A stretch of 64,000 bases of DNA. Origin: Streptacidiphilus rugosus AM-16 (GTDB lineage Bacteria; Actinomycetota; Actinomycetes; Streptomycetales; Streptomycetaceae). A program made the position numbers and the translations under genes. The notes below the pieces were generated by a model. That model was not told the origin of the DNA. It ran no database searches and saw only the letters and a program-made list of their open reading frames with translations. Shown piece by piece: positions 16,990 through 24,478 of the stretch. Each line of letters starts with the position of its first letter. Within the stretch, counting starts at the first letter, position 1. The DNA is taken from the NCBI RefSeq assembly GCF_000744655.1, contig NZ_JQMJ01000004.1:3472001-3536000 (forward strand). The letters run 5' to 3'.

Positions 16990-17810
16990 GCGTCGTCCTT
17001 CTTCCGCGTGAGTTCTGCGTCAATGAGCCCGGCCGCCTCCTCGGCTCCGTTCGCCGAGGCCAGCTCCAGCTGGTACCTCGGCGCCTCCGCGAAGGCCGCG
17101 GAGGACTCCGGCGGCCACACGTGCGGGGTGAACTCCGACGGCGTCAGCCGCACTCCCTCGCCCGCGCTGCGGCAGAGCCGCACCAGGGTCGGCATCTCCA
17201 CCCGGGCGTGCACCGGCACGACGCCGCCCAGGCACTCGGGACGGATCAGCAGCAGCTCGCCGTCGGCGGCCGAGGGCACCGAGCGGCACCCCTCCTCCGG
17301 CAGCCCCGCGGCGCGCATCCGGGCGGCGGCACGCCCCCGCGCCTCCAGGGGCAGCAGGAACGGCATGACCTGACGGTTCGCCAGGTCCAGCACGAGCAAC
17401 TGCCCGGAGACGAACCGCCAGGAGCGATGCGCCAGCGCGGCGGCCACACTCAGCTTCTCCGAGTAGGGGCCGCCCACCAGCGCCACCGTGTGCGTCCGGT
17501 CGGCCAGCACGACCGCCTGCAGCAGGGCGAAGCGGTCCCGCATCACCGCGAACGGCGGGAGCGCCGGCGGCAGGTTGCCCCAGCCGCGGAAGGCGCGCCG
17601 GAGCAGCGGGGTCCCGTCGCTGTGCCGCACCAGGAACTGGGGCTCGCCGGCGACATTCCCCGGCGCCGACGGCGCCGGAACCATGAATTCCACCCGAACT
17701 GATGCCACCGATCCTGAGTCCCGCACCACGTGGGGGCCGAACAGGAAAGAGATCTCTGAATAGTCAGGGGAGGTCACTTCGACCTCGATGCCGGAAAATC
17801 GTAGGATCAT
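16923..17810 (-). CDS. HPr-kinase-like protein with degraded P-loop
   Basis: 295 residues. The middle (VALVGGPYSEKLSVAAALA ... WRFVSGQLLVLD, about 109-142) has the layout of the HPr-kinase-like P-loop proteins found in RiPP clusters. The nucleotide loop is altered: GGPYSEKLS, with Glu and Leu where Gly and Ser/Thr are expected. The usual acidic pair after the next strand is SGQ here. It may therefore be a non-catalytic binding protein. Family membership is my inference from the pattern. It overlaps the VOC gene, which suggests translational coupling, and lies between regulators on the cluster's right side. Confidence 0.55.
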   Translation of the reverse strand: MILRFSGIEVEVTSPDYSEISFLFGPHVVRDSGSVASVRVEFMVPAPSAPGNVAGEPQFLVRHSDGTPLLRRAFRGWGNLPPALPPFAVMRDRFALLQAVVLADRTHTVALVGGPYSEKLSVAAALAHRSWRFVSGQLLVLDLANRQVMPFLLPLEARGRAAARMRAAGLPEEGCRSVPSAADGELLLIRPECLGGVVPVHARVEMPTLVRLCRSAGEGVRLTPSEFTPHVWPPESSAAFAEAPRYQLELASANGAEEAAGLIDAELTRKKDDACLDVPATSPAVPAGLTASLLT

Positions 17811-17918
17811 CTGCCGTCACCGTGCCTCGGCAGCTTCTCCCGCGGTGATTCCCCGGACTGTTCCATCGGTGTTGCCACGGCACCGGAGAGGGTCATTCTT
17901 CCTCCTGCCGCCTGCATG

Positions 17919-18119
17919 TCAGTCCCAGTTCTGGTTCGCGCTGCAGACGCTCGCGATCGCGGCCACCGCCTGCGGCGGAACCCAACCGGGCACCGGCTGA
18001 CCGGCCAGGACGGGACAGATCGCGGGCTGCGGCGGAGCCGCCTCGGCGACGGAACTCAGACAGACCGCCGCAGTGAAGGCCAGCCCGATGGTCCCGGCAA
18101 TTTTTCCGAACGTACGCAT
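17919..18119 (-). CDS. Small exported two-cysteine peptide
   Basis: 66 codons, with AGGGGGAAGC directly before the ATG. The N-terminus is a Sec signal peptide: MRTFGK, a hydrophobic stretch IAGTIGLAFTAAVCLSSV, then an AEA cleavage site. The predicted secreted part is about 39 residues, proline-rich, with two cysteines that could form one disulfide (AICPV ... ASVCSANQ). I do not recognise the family. The gene is divergent from the TrmB/LuxR regulator and separated from it by two palindromes, so it may be that regulator's target. With few Ser/Thr/Cys and a Sec signal it is a poor candidate for the missing azole precursor. Confidence 0.7.
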   Translation of the reverse strand: MRTFGKIAGTIGLAFTAAVCLSSVAEAAPPQPAICPVLAGQPVPGWVPPQAVAAIASVCSANQNWD

Positions 18120-18220
18120 GCTTCCCCCTGAAAACAATGTGCGTGATTTCCCGGGGGCATTTCGCGCCTCCCGGTGATCTGTAGTCTGCGCGAACCGACG
18201 CGGGTGGCGGAAGACTTCTC

Positions 18221-18297
18221 GGCTGGCATGAAGATCCGGCTGGCACTTTCGTGCCAGCCGAGGAAGCTGTGCTACCGGATTGTCCGCATGGCGGACA
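18221..18297. promoter_or_regulatory. Palindromes in the exported-peptide/TrmB-LuxR intergenic region
   Basis: GGCTGGCAC-tttc-GTGCCAGCC (18238-18259) is a perfect 9-bp inverted repeat; another GGCTGGCA lies just upstream at 18221. A second perfect palindrome, TGTCCGC-atg-GCGGACA, spans 18281-18297. Both are 70-150 bp upstream of the regulator start and suit operators of a dimeric regulator, possibly autoregulation. Confidence 0.5.
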
Positions 18298-18368
18298 GTT
18301 GGCATGATGGGCGCCGGCGCCGCAAGATCCCCTGCGGCGAGGGGGCTGCACGTGGGGTGGGAGAGGCC

Positions 18369-19364
18369 ATGTCCTTCATCAGGAGTCTTGGAAGCTCTGC
18401 CCAGGCGGTCTATCGCCTGATTCTGACGGATCACCAGCTCGACGCGGCCGGACTCGCCCGGCGCCTGGACCTCAGCGAGACCGAGGTGCACGCCGCCCTC
18501 GACGAACTGTGCGTCCTGCGGCTGCTCCGGCGCTCCGAGGAGATCCCCGGAGAGGCCCCCGGCAGCCTGCGCCCGGTCGACCCGCGCGTCGGCCTGCCGA
18601 CGCTGCTGCAGCACAACGAGGCCTTCCTCGAGCGCAGCAGACGCGAGTTCGAGCAGAACCAGGAAGCCATCGCGCGGATGCTGGCCGAGTTCACCGAGCC
18701 CCGGACGGCGGGCGACTCCTACCGGACGGAGTACCTGACCGGCGTGGTCACCGTGCAGGCGCGGCTCGAGGAGCTCTCCCTCGGATGTGCCGTCGAATGC
18801 CGCACGCTCAACCCCGGCGGCGCCCAGTCCGCCGCCTCCCTGGAGGCGAGCAAGCCCCTGGACCGGCAGCTGCTCGAACGTGGCGTCGCCATGAAGACGA
18901 TCTACCTCGACAGCCTCCGCAACGACCGCACCACGACGGACTACGCCGACTGGCTGACCAACCTGGGCGGCGAGGTGCGCACCGCCCCCAGCCTCCCGCT
19001 GCGGATGCTCATCTTCGACGGCGAGACCGCCCTGGTCCCGATCGACCCGGCCCACACCCGGGCAGGCGCCGTCCAGATCACCGGCCCCGGCGTGCTGGCC
19101 GCGCTGATGGCCCTGTTCGACCGGATCTGGGTCGACGCCACGCCGATCAGCAACCCCACCGAGCGCGACGACCACGGCCTCAGCGCCCAGGAACGGGAGC
19201 TGCTGCGCCTGCTCAGCCAGGGCCTGACCGACGAGGCCGCCGGCAAGAGCCTCGGCCTCAGCCTGCGGACGGTCCGCCGCATGATGGCGGACCTGATGGA
19301 GCGCCTCGGCGCCCACAGCCGCTTCGAGGCCGGCCTCCACGCCGGCCGCCGCGGCTGGCTGTGA
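18369..19364 (+). CDS. TrmB-like / LuxR-family transcriptional regulator
   Basis: 331 residues from the ATG after GGAGAGGCC. The N-terminus is a TrmB-type winged helix (SSAQAVYRLILTDHQLDAAGLARRLDLSETEVHAALDELCVLRLL). A coiled region and a ligand-binding-like middle (VQARLEELSLGCAVECRTLNPG ... LPLRMLIFDGETALVPID) follow. The C-terminus is a LuxR helix-turn-helix (LSAQERELLRLLSQGLTDEAAGKSLGLSLRTVRRMMADLMERLG). This architecture is common in streptomycete biosynthetic clusters. The stop lies 10 bp before the left island repeat, so the gene marks the cluster's right-hand end. Confidence 0.88.
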   Translation: MSFIRSLGSSAQAVYRLILTDHQLDAAGLARRLDLSETEVHAALDELCVLRLLRRSEEIPGEAPGSLRPVDPRVGLPTLLQHNEAFLERSRREFEQNQEAIARMLAEFTEPRTAGDSYRTEYLTGVVTVQARLEELSLGCAVECRTLNPGGAQSAASLEASKPLDRQLLERGVAMKTIYLDSLRNDRTTTDYADWLTNLGGEVRTAPSLPLRMLIFDGETALVPIDPAHTRAGAVQITGPGVLAALMALFDRIWVDATPISNPTERDDHGLSAQERELLRLLSQGLTDEAAGKSLGLSLRTVRRMMADLMERLGAHSRFEAGLHAGRRGWL

Positions 19365-19374
19365 ACGCCCGCCC

Positions 19375-19482
19375 CCGCACATGCGAGAGGCCCCGGACCG
19401 TTTGTGCTGGTCCGGGGCCTCTCGGCTTCCACGTGGCGGGTGCAGGGTTCGAACCTGCGTAGCTTGCGCGACAGATTTACAG
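19375..19482. repeat. Left attachment repeat (tRNA-Tyr 3' fragment + terminator)
   Basis: Identical over 108 bp to 24946-25053. It includes the tRNA terminator hairpin (16-bp stem, 19384-19399/19409-19424) and the tRNA-Tyr 3' half to the anticodon loop. Beyond 19482 the sequence differs, so the anticodon stem cannot form and this copy is not a working tRNA. Confidence 0.93.
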
Positions 19483-19601
19483 ACCGCGCGCCGAACCATG
19501 CCTGACCTGCCGTGACGCCCAAGCCCGGCCGGGCGGCCCCACACATGCCCCACCGCGAACGTCGGCTATCCCCGGTTGGGCGTGTGGGGCACGATTCGGT
19601 C

Positions 19602-19880
19602 ATGGATTTTCGGATCGAGTGGCCTACGTCCATGGACGAGTACGACTGGGCAGTTCAGGAGGCCAAAGGCTGGCTGAATGTGACCGTCGCGTGGGACGGG
19701 GGCCGGCAAGTGGTCGAGGTGTACGATCCGGTCCGACTTGCACAGGCAGTGGCCGACGAGACTGCTCGGCTCGGTCTCTTCACAGCCAGACGCCTGCTGG
19801 TGGTCCCGAGTGTCACGCGCGAGAACATCGAATCTGCCATCTCCGCGATCGCAGGCAAGGATTTCTTCGATCACGGATAG
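19602..19880 (+). CDS. Hypothetical protein, island gene
   Basis: 92 residues starting MDFRIEWPTSMDEYDWAVQEAKGW. It reads as a compact alpha/beta protein: a strand-rich N-terminal half with WLNVTVAWDGGRQVVEVYDPVRLAQAVADE, then a C-terminal helix pair. No signal peptide, transmembrane segment or recognised motif. Codon use is less GC-rich than in the flanking chromosome, as for other genes of the island. I do not recognise the family. First gene inside the left attachment repeat. Confidence 0.6.
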   Translation: MDFRIEWPTSMDEYDWAVQEAKGWLNVTVAWDGGRQVVEVYDPVRLAQAVADETARLGLFTARRLLVVPSVTRENIESAISAIAGKDFFDHG

Positions 19881-19967
19881 CCCGATGCGGCGCGGCGGCC
19901 TGCTGCGCCCGCCACCCCAGTCGTCGGAGACGGCACCGTATCCTTCGAACGACTGAAGGGGGGCGCC

Positions 19968-20294
19968 ATGACAGAAGCCCAGCAGCACTTCCCGAAACGG
20001 CCAGTCACCTGTGAACTACGAAGCGGCGAACGTGTGATCGGCCTGCTCGTCGAGGTCAGTGTCGACCAACCCTGGATCTGGTGCGACTTCACTCCCGGGC
20101 CCGCCTGGGAAGAGGTCAGCTGGGTCTTCAGCGGCATGAAGGGCGAGCTCGCCGCTCAGTTCCCGGGCAGGAGCCGCGAAGCCATGACTGCCTATCGGGG
20201 ACTTGGGCTACTGCTGCACCCCTTGAGCAAAGGTGACGTGATCAAGCCAGCCATCGTCTGGATCGAAGGCAGCTCGGCGCGCTACCGCTACTGA
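19968..20294 (+). CDS. Hypothetical protein, island gene
   Basis: 108 residues (MTEAQQHFPKRPVTCELRSGERVIGLLVEV), preceded by GAAGGGGGGCGCC, a strong ribosome site. Strand-rich N-terminus, one tryptophan-rich stretch (QPWIWCDFTPGPAWEEVSWVF) and no membrane segment. It lies 87 bp after the previous gene in the same direction. Family and role are not recognised. Confidence 0.65.
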   Translation: MTEAQQHFPKRPVTCELRSGERVIGLLVEVSVDQPWIWCDFTPGPAWEEVSWVFSGMKGELAAQFPGRSREAMTAYRGLGLLLHPLSKGDVIKPAIVWIEGSSARYRY

Positions 20295-20905
20295 GAGCGC
20301 CTCCGTCCACCCTGGCCTGTGAGCAAGTGCGACGCCCAACTGGGTATCGGTTGCAGCCGGAGCCCGCAACGGGGCAGGACCTGTCTACCGCGAGCACGGT
20401 GAGGCGGCAGTCTGATCATTGCCGCGCTGCCGCGCTGTGATGACTTTCTCTACTGAATCAAGACGACCACGCCGCGCCATGCGCGGCGCGGCCCGCCCCG
20501 CCGCTCGGGCCCGCTCTCGTCTTCGCCGCCGCGTGCCCGGCGGCAGGCGGCCCGCCGCACAACGACGAGCCACACCAGTGCAAACCCCCACAAGGGGCGG
20601 TCGCTGCGCGATCAACAGCCTTTTCGCAGAGCGGACGCGGGGACCGCCGAGAGTCCAGCCAGCCAGTGGCGACGCCCACGGTCACGAGGACGGTCACGAC
20701 TCAGGACCGGGGCGGCAGCAGTGCGCCGGCCAACCGCAGATCATGGCTCCGCCCCAAACCCCGGCCCTCCTCGGAGGGGCCACGCTCCGCAGAGAGCTGC
20801 GGGTGGTGGTGGGTTGGGATTGGGGGGGTCGTGGGGTGCGGCGGAGCAGCCGAGGGCGACAAGCTATGTTGCCCGCTGAGACGGATGCCCCGGAGGGGGG
20901 ACTAC
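20295..20905. other. 611-bp island interval without a supportable gene
   Basis: Several short frames exist on both strands but none has convincing codon bias plus a ribosome site. A 7-bp palindrome, GCCGCGC-cat-GCGCGGC, is at 20471-20487. The interval is probably eroded DNA of the island. Confidence 0.5.
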
Positions 20906-21202
20906 ATGGAACAGCGGGTGATTGCGCACTTCACCCTTGGCGGTGCTGGCTTCGGAGACCCGGAACAGCGCAAGACCATGTTCGAGGCCGAGAAGCGCCT
21001 CCGCGCGTTGGTTGCAGAGGCGAGTGTCGGCGCAGTCGATGGCAACGAGTACGGCGGTGGCAGGGTCGCGCTCTATGCGTACGGCGCCGACGCGGATGCT
21101 TTGTTCGCAGCGATGGAGACTGAGTTGCGCGCAGTGCCCTTCCGGCCTGCGCACGTGTATGTCGTCTACAGTGACGACTCTTCAAGGCGTGTGGATCTCT
21201 AG
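20906..21202 (+). CDS. Hypothetical protein, island gene
   Basis: 98 residues after a near-perfect GGAGGGGGGACTAC ribosome site. It starts MEQRVIAHFTLGGAGFGDPEQRKTM and contains GAVDGNEYGGGRVALYAYGADADALFAAM. The strand-helix alternation suggests a small alpha/beta (ferredoxin-like) fold similar in plan to small immunity proteins. I do not recognise the family. No membrane segment or cysteine. Confidence 0.7.
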   Translation: MEQRVIAHFTLGGAGFGDPEQRKTMFEAEKRLRALVAEASVGAVDGNEYGGGRVALYAYGADADALFAAMETELRAVPFRPAHVYVVYSDDSSRRVDL

Positions 21203-21577
21203 CCATGGGCGTGCGCGGCGTGCCACTGGCGTGCCAGATTGGTCGGGATGGGGCGGGGACTCCCGGGGACTCGCGGGAGAAGCGCGACCGTTGCCGCAGT
21301 TCGCAGAAGCGCAGATTGGCCTAGGTTACCTAGACGGAGCCTCCTAAAGCCGGTGTCACAAGGAGCGGTAGAGTGCCGCAACCACATCGCTTACGGGACG
21401 GCTGGACGTACATACCCTCTTCGTCGATCGCCTGATTCCACTGGCGGTCGCCGGTCTCATCTGGCGCTTGGTGATCCAACCGCCGCTTGATCGCTGGGCA
21501 GCCCCCAAGATCGCCAGACAGCAGGAGCGAGTCCGAGCCCGCCGAGCGGAACGGAAGCGGTAACCCACTCGCGCAGT
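21203..21577. other. 375-bp island interval, no confident gene; one integrase-arm-like site
   Basis: Contains GTGCCA-N5-GTGCCAGA at 21220-21238, which recurs near the right attachment repeat. A frame open from 21372 to 21563 encodes a hydrophobic segment (LIPLAVAGLIWRLV) and a basic tail but has no usable in-frame start at its head, so it may be a gene fragment cut off upstream. Confidence 0.5.
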
Positions 21578-21594
21578 GGCGCGCTGAGCAATAG

Positions 21595-22038
21595 TCAAGA
21601 GTTGTGGGTGGGGCCTTCCGACGCGGTGATCTCGGCTGCCGCGAGCCGGGCGTCCTCACGCACTCGCGGGTCGGGGTGGTGGAGGAACGGCTCGATCAGC
21701 AGCCGGGCCCGCGGGTCGTGGGTGGCGCCGAGGATGTAGAGGGCGTGTTCGAGGAGCTCGGACTCCATTGTCGGCATGGCGATCGCCAGCGGTTCGACGA
21801 GGTCCAGGGGCAGGCGGTGGTGGTTGAAGGCCTCGCTGATGGAGTTCAGGGCGGACTCGCGGACCTTGGTCTCCGGTTCGTTGAAGGCCAGGCTGATCAG
21901 GCGTCCGACGACGAGGTGGGCGGTGTCCGTGTCGAGCGCGGTGTCGCGCAGGAGGTCCCCGAGTGTGTCGGCTGCGGCATCCCGACGGTTCGGATCGCGG
22001 TCGGTCAGCGCTTCAAGCGCCGTGATCATGTCGCTCAT
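21595..22038 (-). CDS. HEAT-repeat protein, passenger of the IS256-family element
   Basis: 147 residues from an ATG that overlaps the transposase stop (ATGA). About four HEAT-like helical pairs can be read, each with the D/E-P-x-x-x-R-x-x-A pattern: TDRDPNRRDAAADTLGDLL, NEPETKVRESALNSISEAF, a middle one around ESELLEHALYILGA, and HPDPRVREDARLAAAEI. There are no catalytic motifs, so it is probably a protein- or nucleic-acid-binding scaffold. Coupling to the transposase suggests a role in transposition control, target choice or stability; this is inference. Its last codons form part of the left inverted repeat. Confidence 0.85.
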   Translation of the reverse strand: MSDMITALEALTDRDPNRRDAAADTLGDLLRDTALDTDTAHLVVGRLISLAFNEPETKVRESALNSISEAFNHHRLPLDLVEPLAIAMPTMESELLEHALYILGATHDPRARLLIEPFLHHPDPRVREDARLAAAEITASEGPTHNS

Positions 22039-23285
22039 GCTGCCACCTCGGACCGCTCGACCAGGACGCCGTTCTCGAAGCGAGCGCCGGCGCGGACCAG
22101 GGACACCAGGTGAGCTCCGGTGATCGCGCGCCATCGCGCCTGAGCGGACTCGACCAGCTTGAACACCATCGCCAGCGCCGCCGCCGGGCTGCCCGCACCG
22201 CGGGTGACCTTGGTGCGGAGTTTGACCGTGGAGAAGGTCGACTCGATGGGGTTCGTGGTCCGCAGGTGGATCCAGTGCTCGGCCGGGAAGTCGTAGAACG
22301 CGAGGAGCTCGTCCCGGTCGTCGGTGATCTTCGCGACAGCCTTCGGGAACTTGGCCCCGTAGGCCTTCGCGAACGCCTCGATCGCTTTCTCGGCATGGCC
22401 GCGGTCCTCGGCGTTGTAGATCTCCTGCATCGCCTTCACAGCCCCAGGCTGTGCGGACTTGGGCAGGCAGTTGGTGACGTTGCGGGATTTGTGAACCCAG
22501 CACCTCTGCGGCCTCGCCGCCGGGAACACCTCGGCCAGCGCCCGCCAAAGGCCCATCGCGCCGTCGCCGACCACCAGCTCGGGGTCGCGCATGCCCCGTC
22601 GGCGGCAGTCGCACAGCAGGTCGGCCCACGACTCGGTCGACTCCCGCAGGCCCTCGGCCAGCGCGATGAGCTCCTTCGTGCCGTCCAGGCGGACGCCGAG
22701 CAGGACCAGGACACACGAATGGGCCTGCCCGAGTCGGACCTTCGGGTGCACGCCGTCGGCCCAGACGTAGACGAAGTCGCGATCGGACAGGTCCCGGGCC
22801 TGGAAGGCGGCGTGGTCCTCGCTCCACTGCTTCGTCAGCCGGGTCACGGTCGCGGCCGACAGGCCGGCGGTGCCGCCGAGGAACTGCTCCAGCGCGGGCA
22901 CGAAGTCCCCGGACGACAGTCCGTGCAGGTAGAGCAGCGGCAGCACCTCGGAGATTTTCGGTGACTTGCGGCACCACGGCGCCAGGATCTTCGAGGAGAA
23001 CCGCTTGCGCTCGCCGGTGGCGTCGTCGACGCGGCGGTCGTTCACCCGCGGGGCCTTCACCTCGACCGGTCCGGCGGCGGTGACCACGGTGCGGGGCCGG
23101 TGGTGGCCGTTGCGGACGACCAGGCGACGCCCATGCTCGTCGGTCTCGGCGGTCAACTCGGCTATGTACTGGTTGACTTCCGCTTCCAGCGCGGCGGCCA
23201 GCATCCTGCGGGCGCCCTCGCGGACGATCTCGTCGATCAGGGAGCCGGACTGGGTGGAGCCGTCGTCGGTGACTACGCTGAGCAC
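22035..23285 (-). CDS. IS256 family (mutator-type) transposase
   Basis: 416 residues, full length. The DDE catalytic residues are visible: Asp in VYVWADGVHPKV, Asp in LVVGDGAMGLW and Glu in TTNPIESTFSTVKLRTK. The family's C-x2-H region is present as RCWVHKSRNVTNCLPK. Both inverted repeats and the reading frame are intact, so the element looks competent. The gene ends in an ATGA overlap with the HEAT-repeat gene. The start is ATG at 23285, giving an N-terminus with STQSGSLIDEIVREGARRML. Confidence 0.95.
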   Translation of the reverse strand: MLSVVTDDGSTQSGSLIDEIVREGARRMLAAALEAEVNQYIAELTAETDEHGRRLVVRNGHHRPRTVVTAAGPVEVKAPRVNDRRVDDATGERKRFSSKILAPWCRKSPKISEVLPLLYLHGLSSGDFVPALEQFLGGTAGLSAATVTRLTKQWSEDHAAFQARDLSDRDFVYVWADGVHPKVRLGQAHSCVLVLLGVRLDGTKELIALAEGLRESTESWADLLCDCRRRGMRDPELVVGDGAMGLWRALAEVFPAARPQRCWVHKSRNVTNCLPKSAQPGAVKAMQEIYNAEDRGHAEKAIEAFAKAYGAKFPKAVAKITDDRDELLAFYDFPAEHWIHLRTTNPIESTFSTVKLRTKVTRGAGSPAAALAMVFKLVESAQARWRAITGAHLVSLVRAGARFENGVLVERSEVAA

Positions 23286-23497
23286 GGGCGTGCCTTCCCG
23301 ACCCGCGCTGCAACGCGGGCCTACTCGGAGACCATCAAAGGATCATTCGGGAAGGTACGCCTTCCGCGTGCCTGCCGGCACTGATCCACAGGTCTCCAGC
23401 ATTGCTCGGCGCGCTCCACCTGGACATCAGGGGGGCGAGAGCGGACTGTAAAGCCGCCCCCTCTGGGGGCTAAACTCCCGCCGGATAGGGAGGCGCC

Positions 23498-23773
23498 ATG
23501 TCGGCATGGATCATGTTGGTCGTCGGCTGCACGTTCATCGTTGGTGGCGTCTCTGTCCTCAATGGCTGGCGAGCGGCGACATACTCAGACAAGCGCCTAA
23601 GTGGCTGGGGCAACATCGCGGTGGGGGCGGGCTTCACGCTGGATGGCTTGCCAAAGATCGTTGGATCATCCGACGCCGTTGGCCTGCTCTTTGCCATCGC
23701 TGGGCTTGCCCTCATCGTCGTGGGCGTTGTGCTTGGTGCCCGCGACTTGCGGCGCCGGCGGGGCAACGCCTGA
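23498..23773 (+). CDS. Small membrane protein, island gene
   Basis: 91 residues with ATAGGGAGGCGCC before the ATG. Three hydrophobic segments: WIMLVVGCTFIVGGVSVL, GNIAVGAGFTLDGLPKIV (weak) and VGLLFAIAGLALIVVGVVLGA. The end is strongly basic (RDLRRRRGNA), predicting a cytoplasmic C-terminus. No recognised family. It is the first gene to the right of the IS and is preceded by a tRNA-anticodon-arm-like sequence. Confidence 0.7.
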   Translation: MSAWIMLVVGCTFIVGGVSVLNGWRAATYSDKRLSGWGNIAVGAGFTLDGLPKIVGSSDAVGLLFAIAGLALIVVGVVLGARDLRRRRGNA

Positions 23774-23951
23774 GACCGTGCCCGCTGCGTGCCCGTCACG
23801 AAGGCAATGGGTGGCACATAGCGGTAACTGGCGGTCATCCCCTTGAGACTGTGCAGGTCAACGCCGTCGCACGTCAGTCCACATCCGGCATAGAGTCTTC
23901 CCAAGCTCAGAGCCTTTGCCTCCCGGAGACTCAGTCTGATCGGATCGGTTG

Positions 23952-24173
23952 ATGGACGCTTATTCAGGCGACTACTCGGAGGTCACGCCAGCCCTCAGGG
24001 AGTACGCCGCCCAGTTCGCAGGGGCGATCGCCGAGGTTCGTGCCGAGCATTCGGGCAAGGACTACGACATCGTGCGCGAGGCCCTGGCCGTCCGTCTGAG
24101 GTCCGTTGGTATCGCACCAGTGCCTCAGGTCCTTGACGACCTCTCCCGCCAGATCCACGCCGGCGAGCGCTGA
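23952..24173 (+). CDS. Small helical hypothetical protein, island gene
   Basis: 73 residues from ATG 23952 (a TTG one codon earlier is also possible). Mostly helical and amphipathic: EVTPALREYAAQFAGAIAEVRAEHSGKDYDIVREALAVRLRSVGI, ending in QVLDDLSRQIHAGER. No signal peptide or catalytic motif. The pattern resembles small DNA- or partner-binding proteins of plasmid-derived elements, but I cannot name a family. The ribosome site is weak. Confidence 0.5.
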   Translation: MDAYSGDYSEVTPALREYAAQFAGAIAEVRAEHSGKDYDIVREALAVRLRSVGIAPVPQVLDDLSRQIHAGER

Positions 24174-24478
24174 CTGTTGCGGCTACGCCAATGTCAGCGT
24201 GCGGGGGTCACGCCCTCAGGCCGTGAGGCTTCCAGCAAGATCCGGACCAGGCACGGACCAGAGCCCCGCACGTGTCAGGCGCAAGACGACCTCGTGCAGG
24301 TCAGGGCGCTTGACCCACCGATTTGCGGAGCGGCCTGTAAATCCGCCGCATAGAGACCCCGCCCGGCCCGGCTCGAACTCGGCTGGTCCCCTCCACAACG
24401 GGCCGGGCTTGGGGGTCTCCAGCAGCCGGCCGACGCGGGTAAGCACGACTATATGAGGCGGTTCGGGAGCCAGGGAGG
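24174..24478. other. 305-bp island interval with a tRNA-like fragment
   Basis: GAGCGGCCTGTAAATCCGCC (24329-24348) resembles the anticodon arm of tRNA-Tyr and is followed some 25 bp later by GGCTCGAACTCGG, a T-arm-like sequence. The rest shows no convincing gene; a minus-strand frame at 24216-24506 lacks support. Confidence 0.4.

Larger units (their letters stand above)
21578..23415 (-). mobile_element. IS256-family insertion sequence with HEAT-repeat passenger gene
   Basis: The element spans 21586-23407 (1,822 bp). Its ends start GAGCAAT and match at 17 of the first 24 positions as inverted repeats. They are flanked by the 8-bp direct repeat GGCGCGCT (21578-21585 and 23408-23415), the target-duplication size expected for IS256 family members. 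Inside are a full-length transposase gene and a second gene, both on the minus strand with a 4-bp overlap. The stop of the passenger gene lies within the left inverted repeat, so the whole gene belongs to the IS. Intact ends, duplications and reading frames suggest a recent insertion. Confidence 0.85.

Noticed and set aside
17919-18119. Small exported peptide as the missing azole-RiPP precursor
   Set aside because: It has a Sec signal peptide with an AEA site, and only two Cys with few Ser/Thr in the mature part. A cytoplasmic YcaO substrate with a C39-type leader should look different.
20458-20697. Minus-strand 79-codon frame in the island
   Set aside because: No ribosome site, poor codon bias, and a composition typical of antisense GC-rich DNA.
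21372-21563. Plus-strand open frame with hydrophobic segment
   Set aside because: No usable in-frame start codon at its head; at most a gene fragment.
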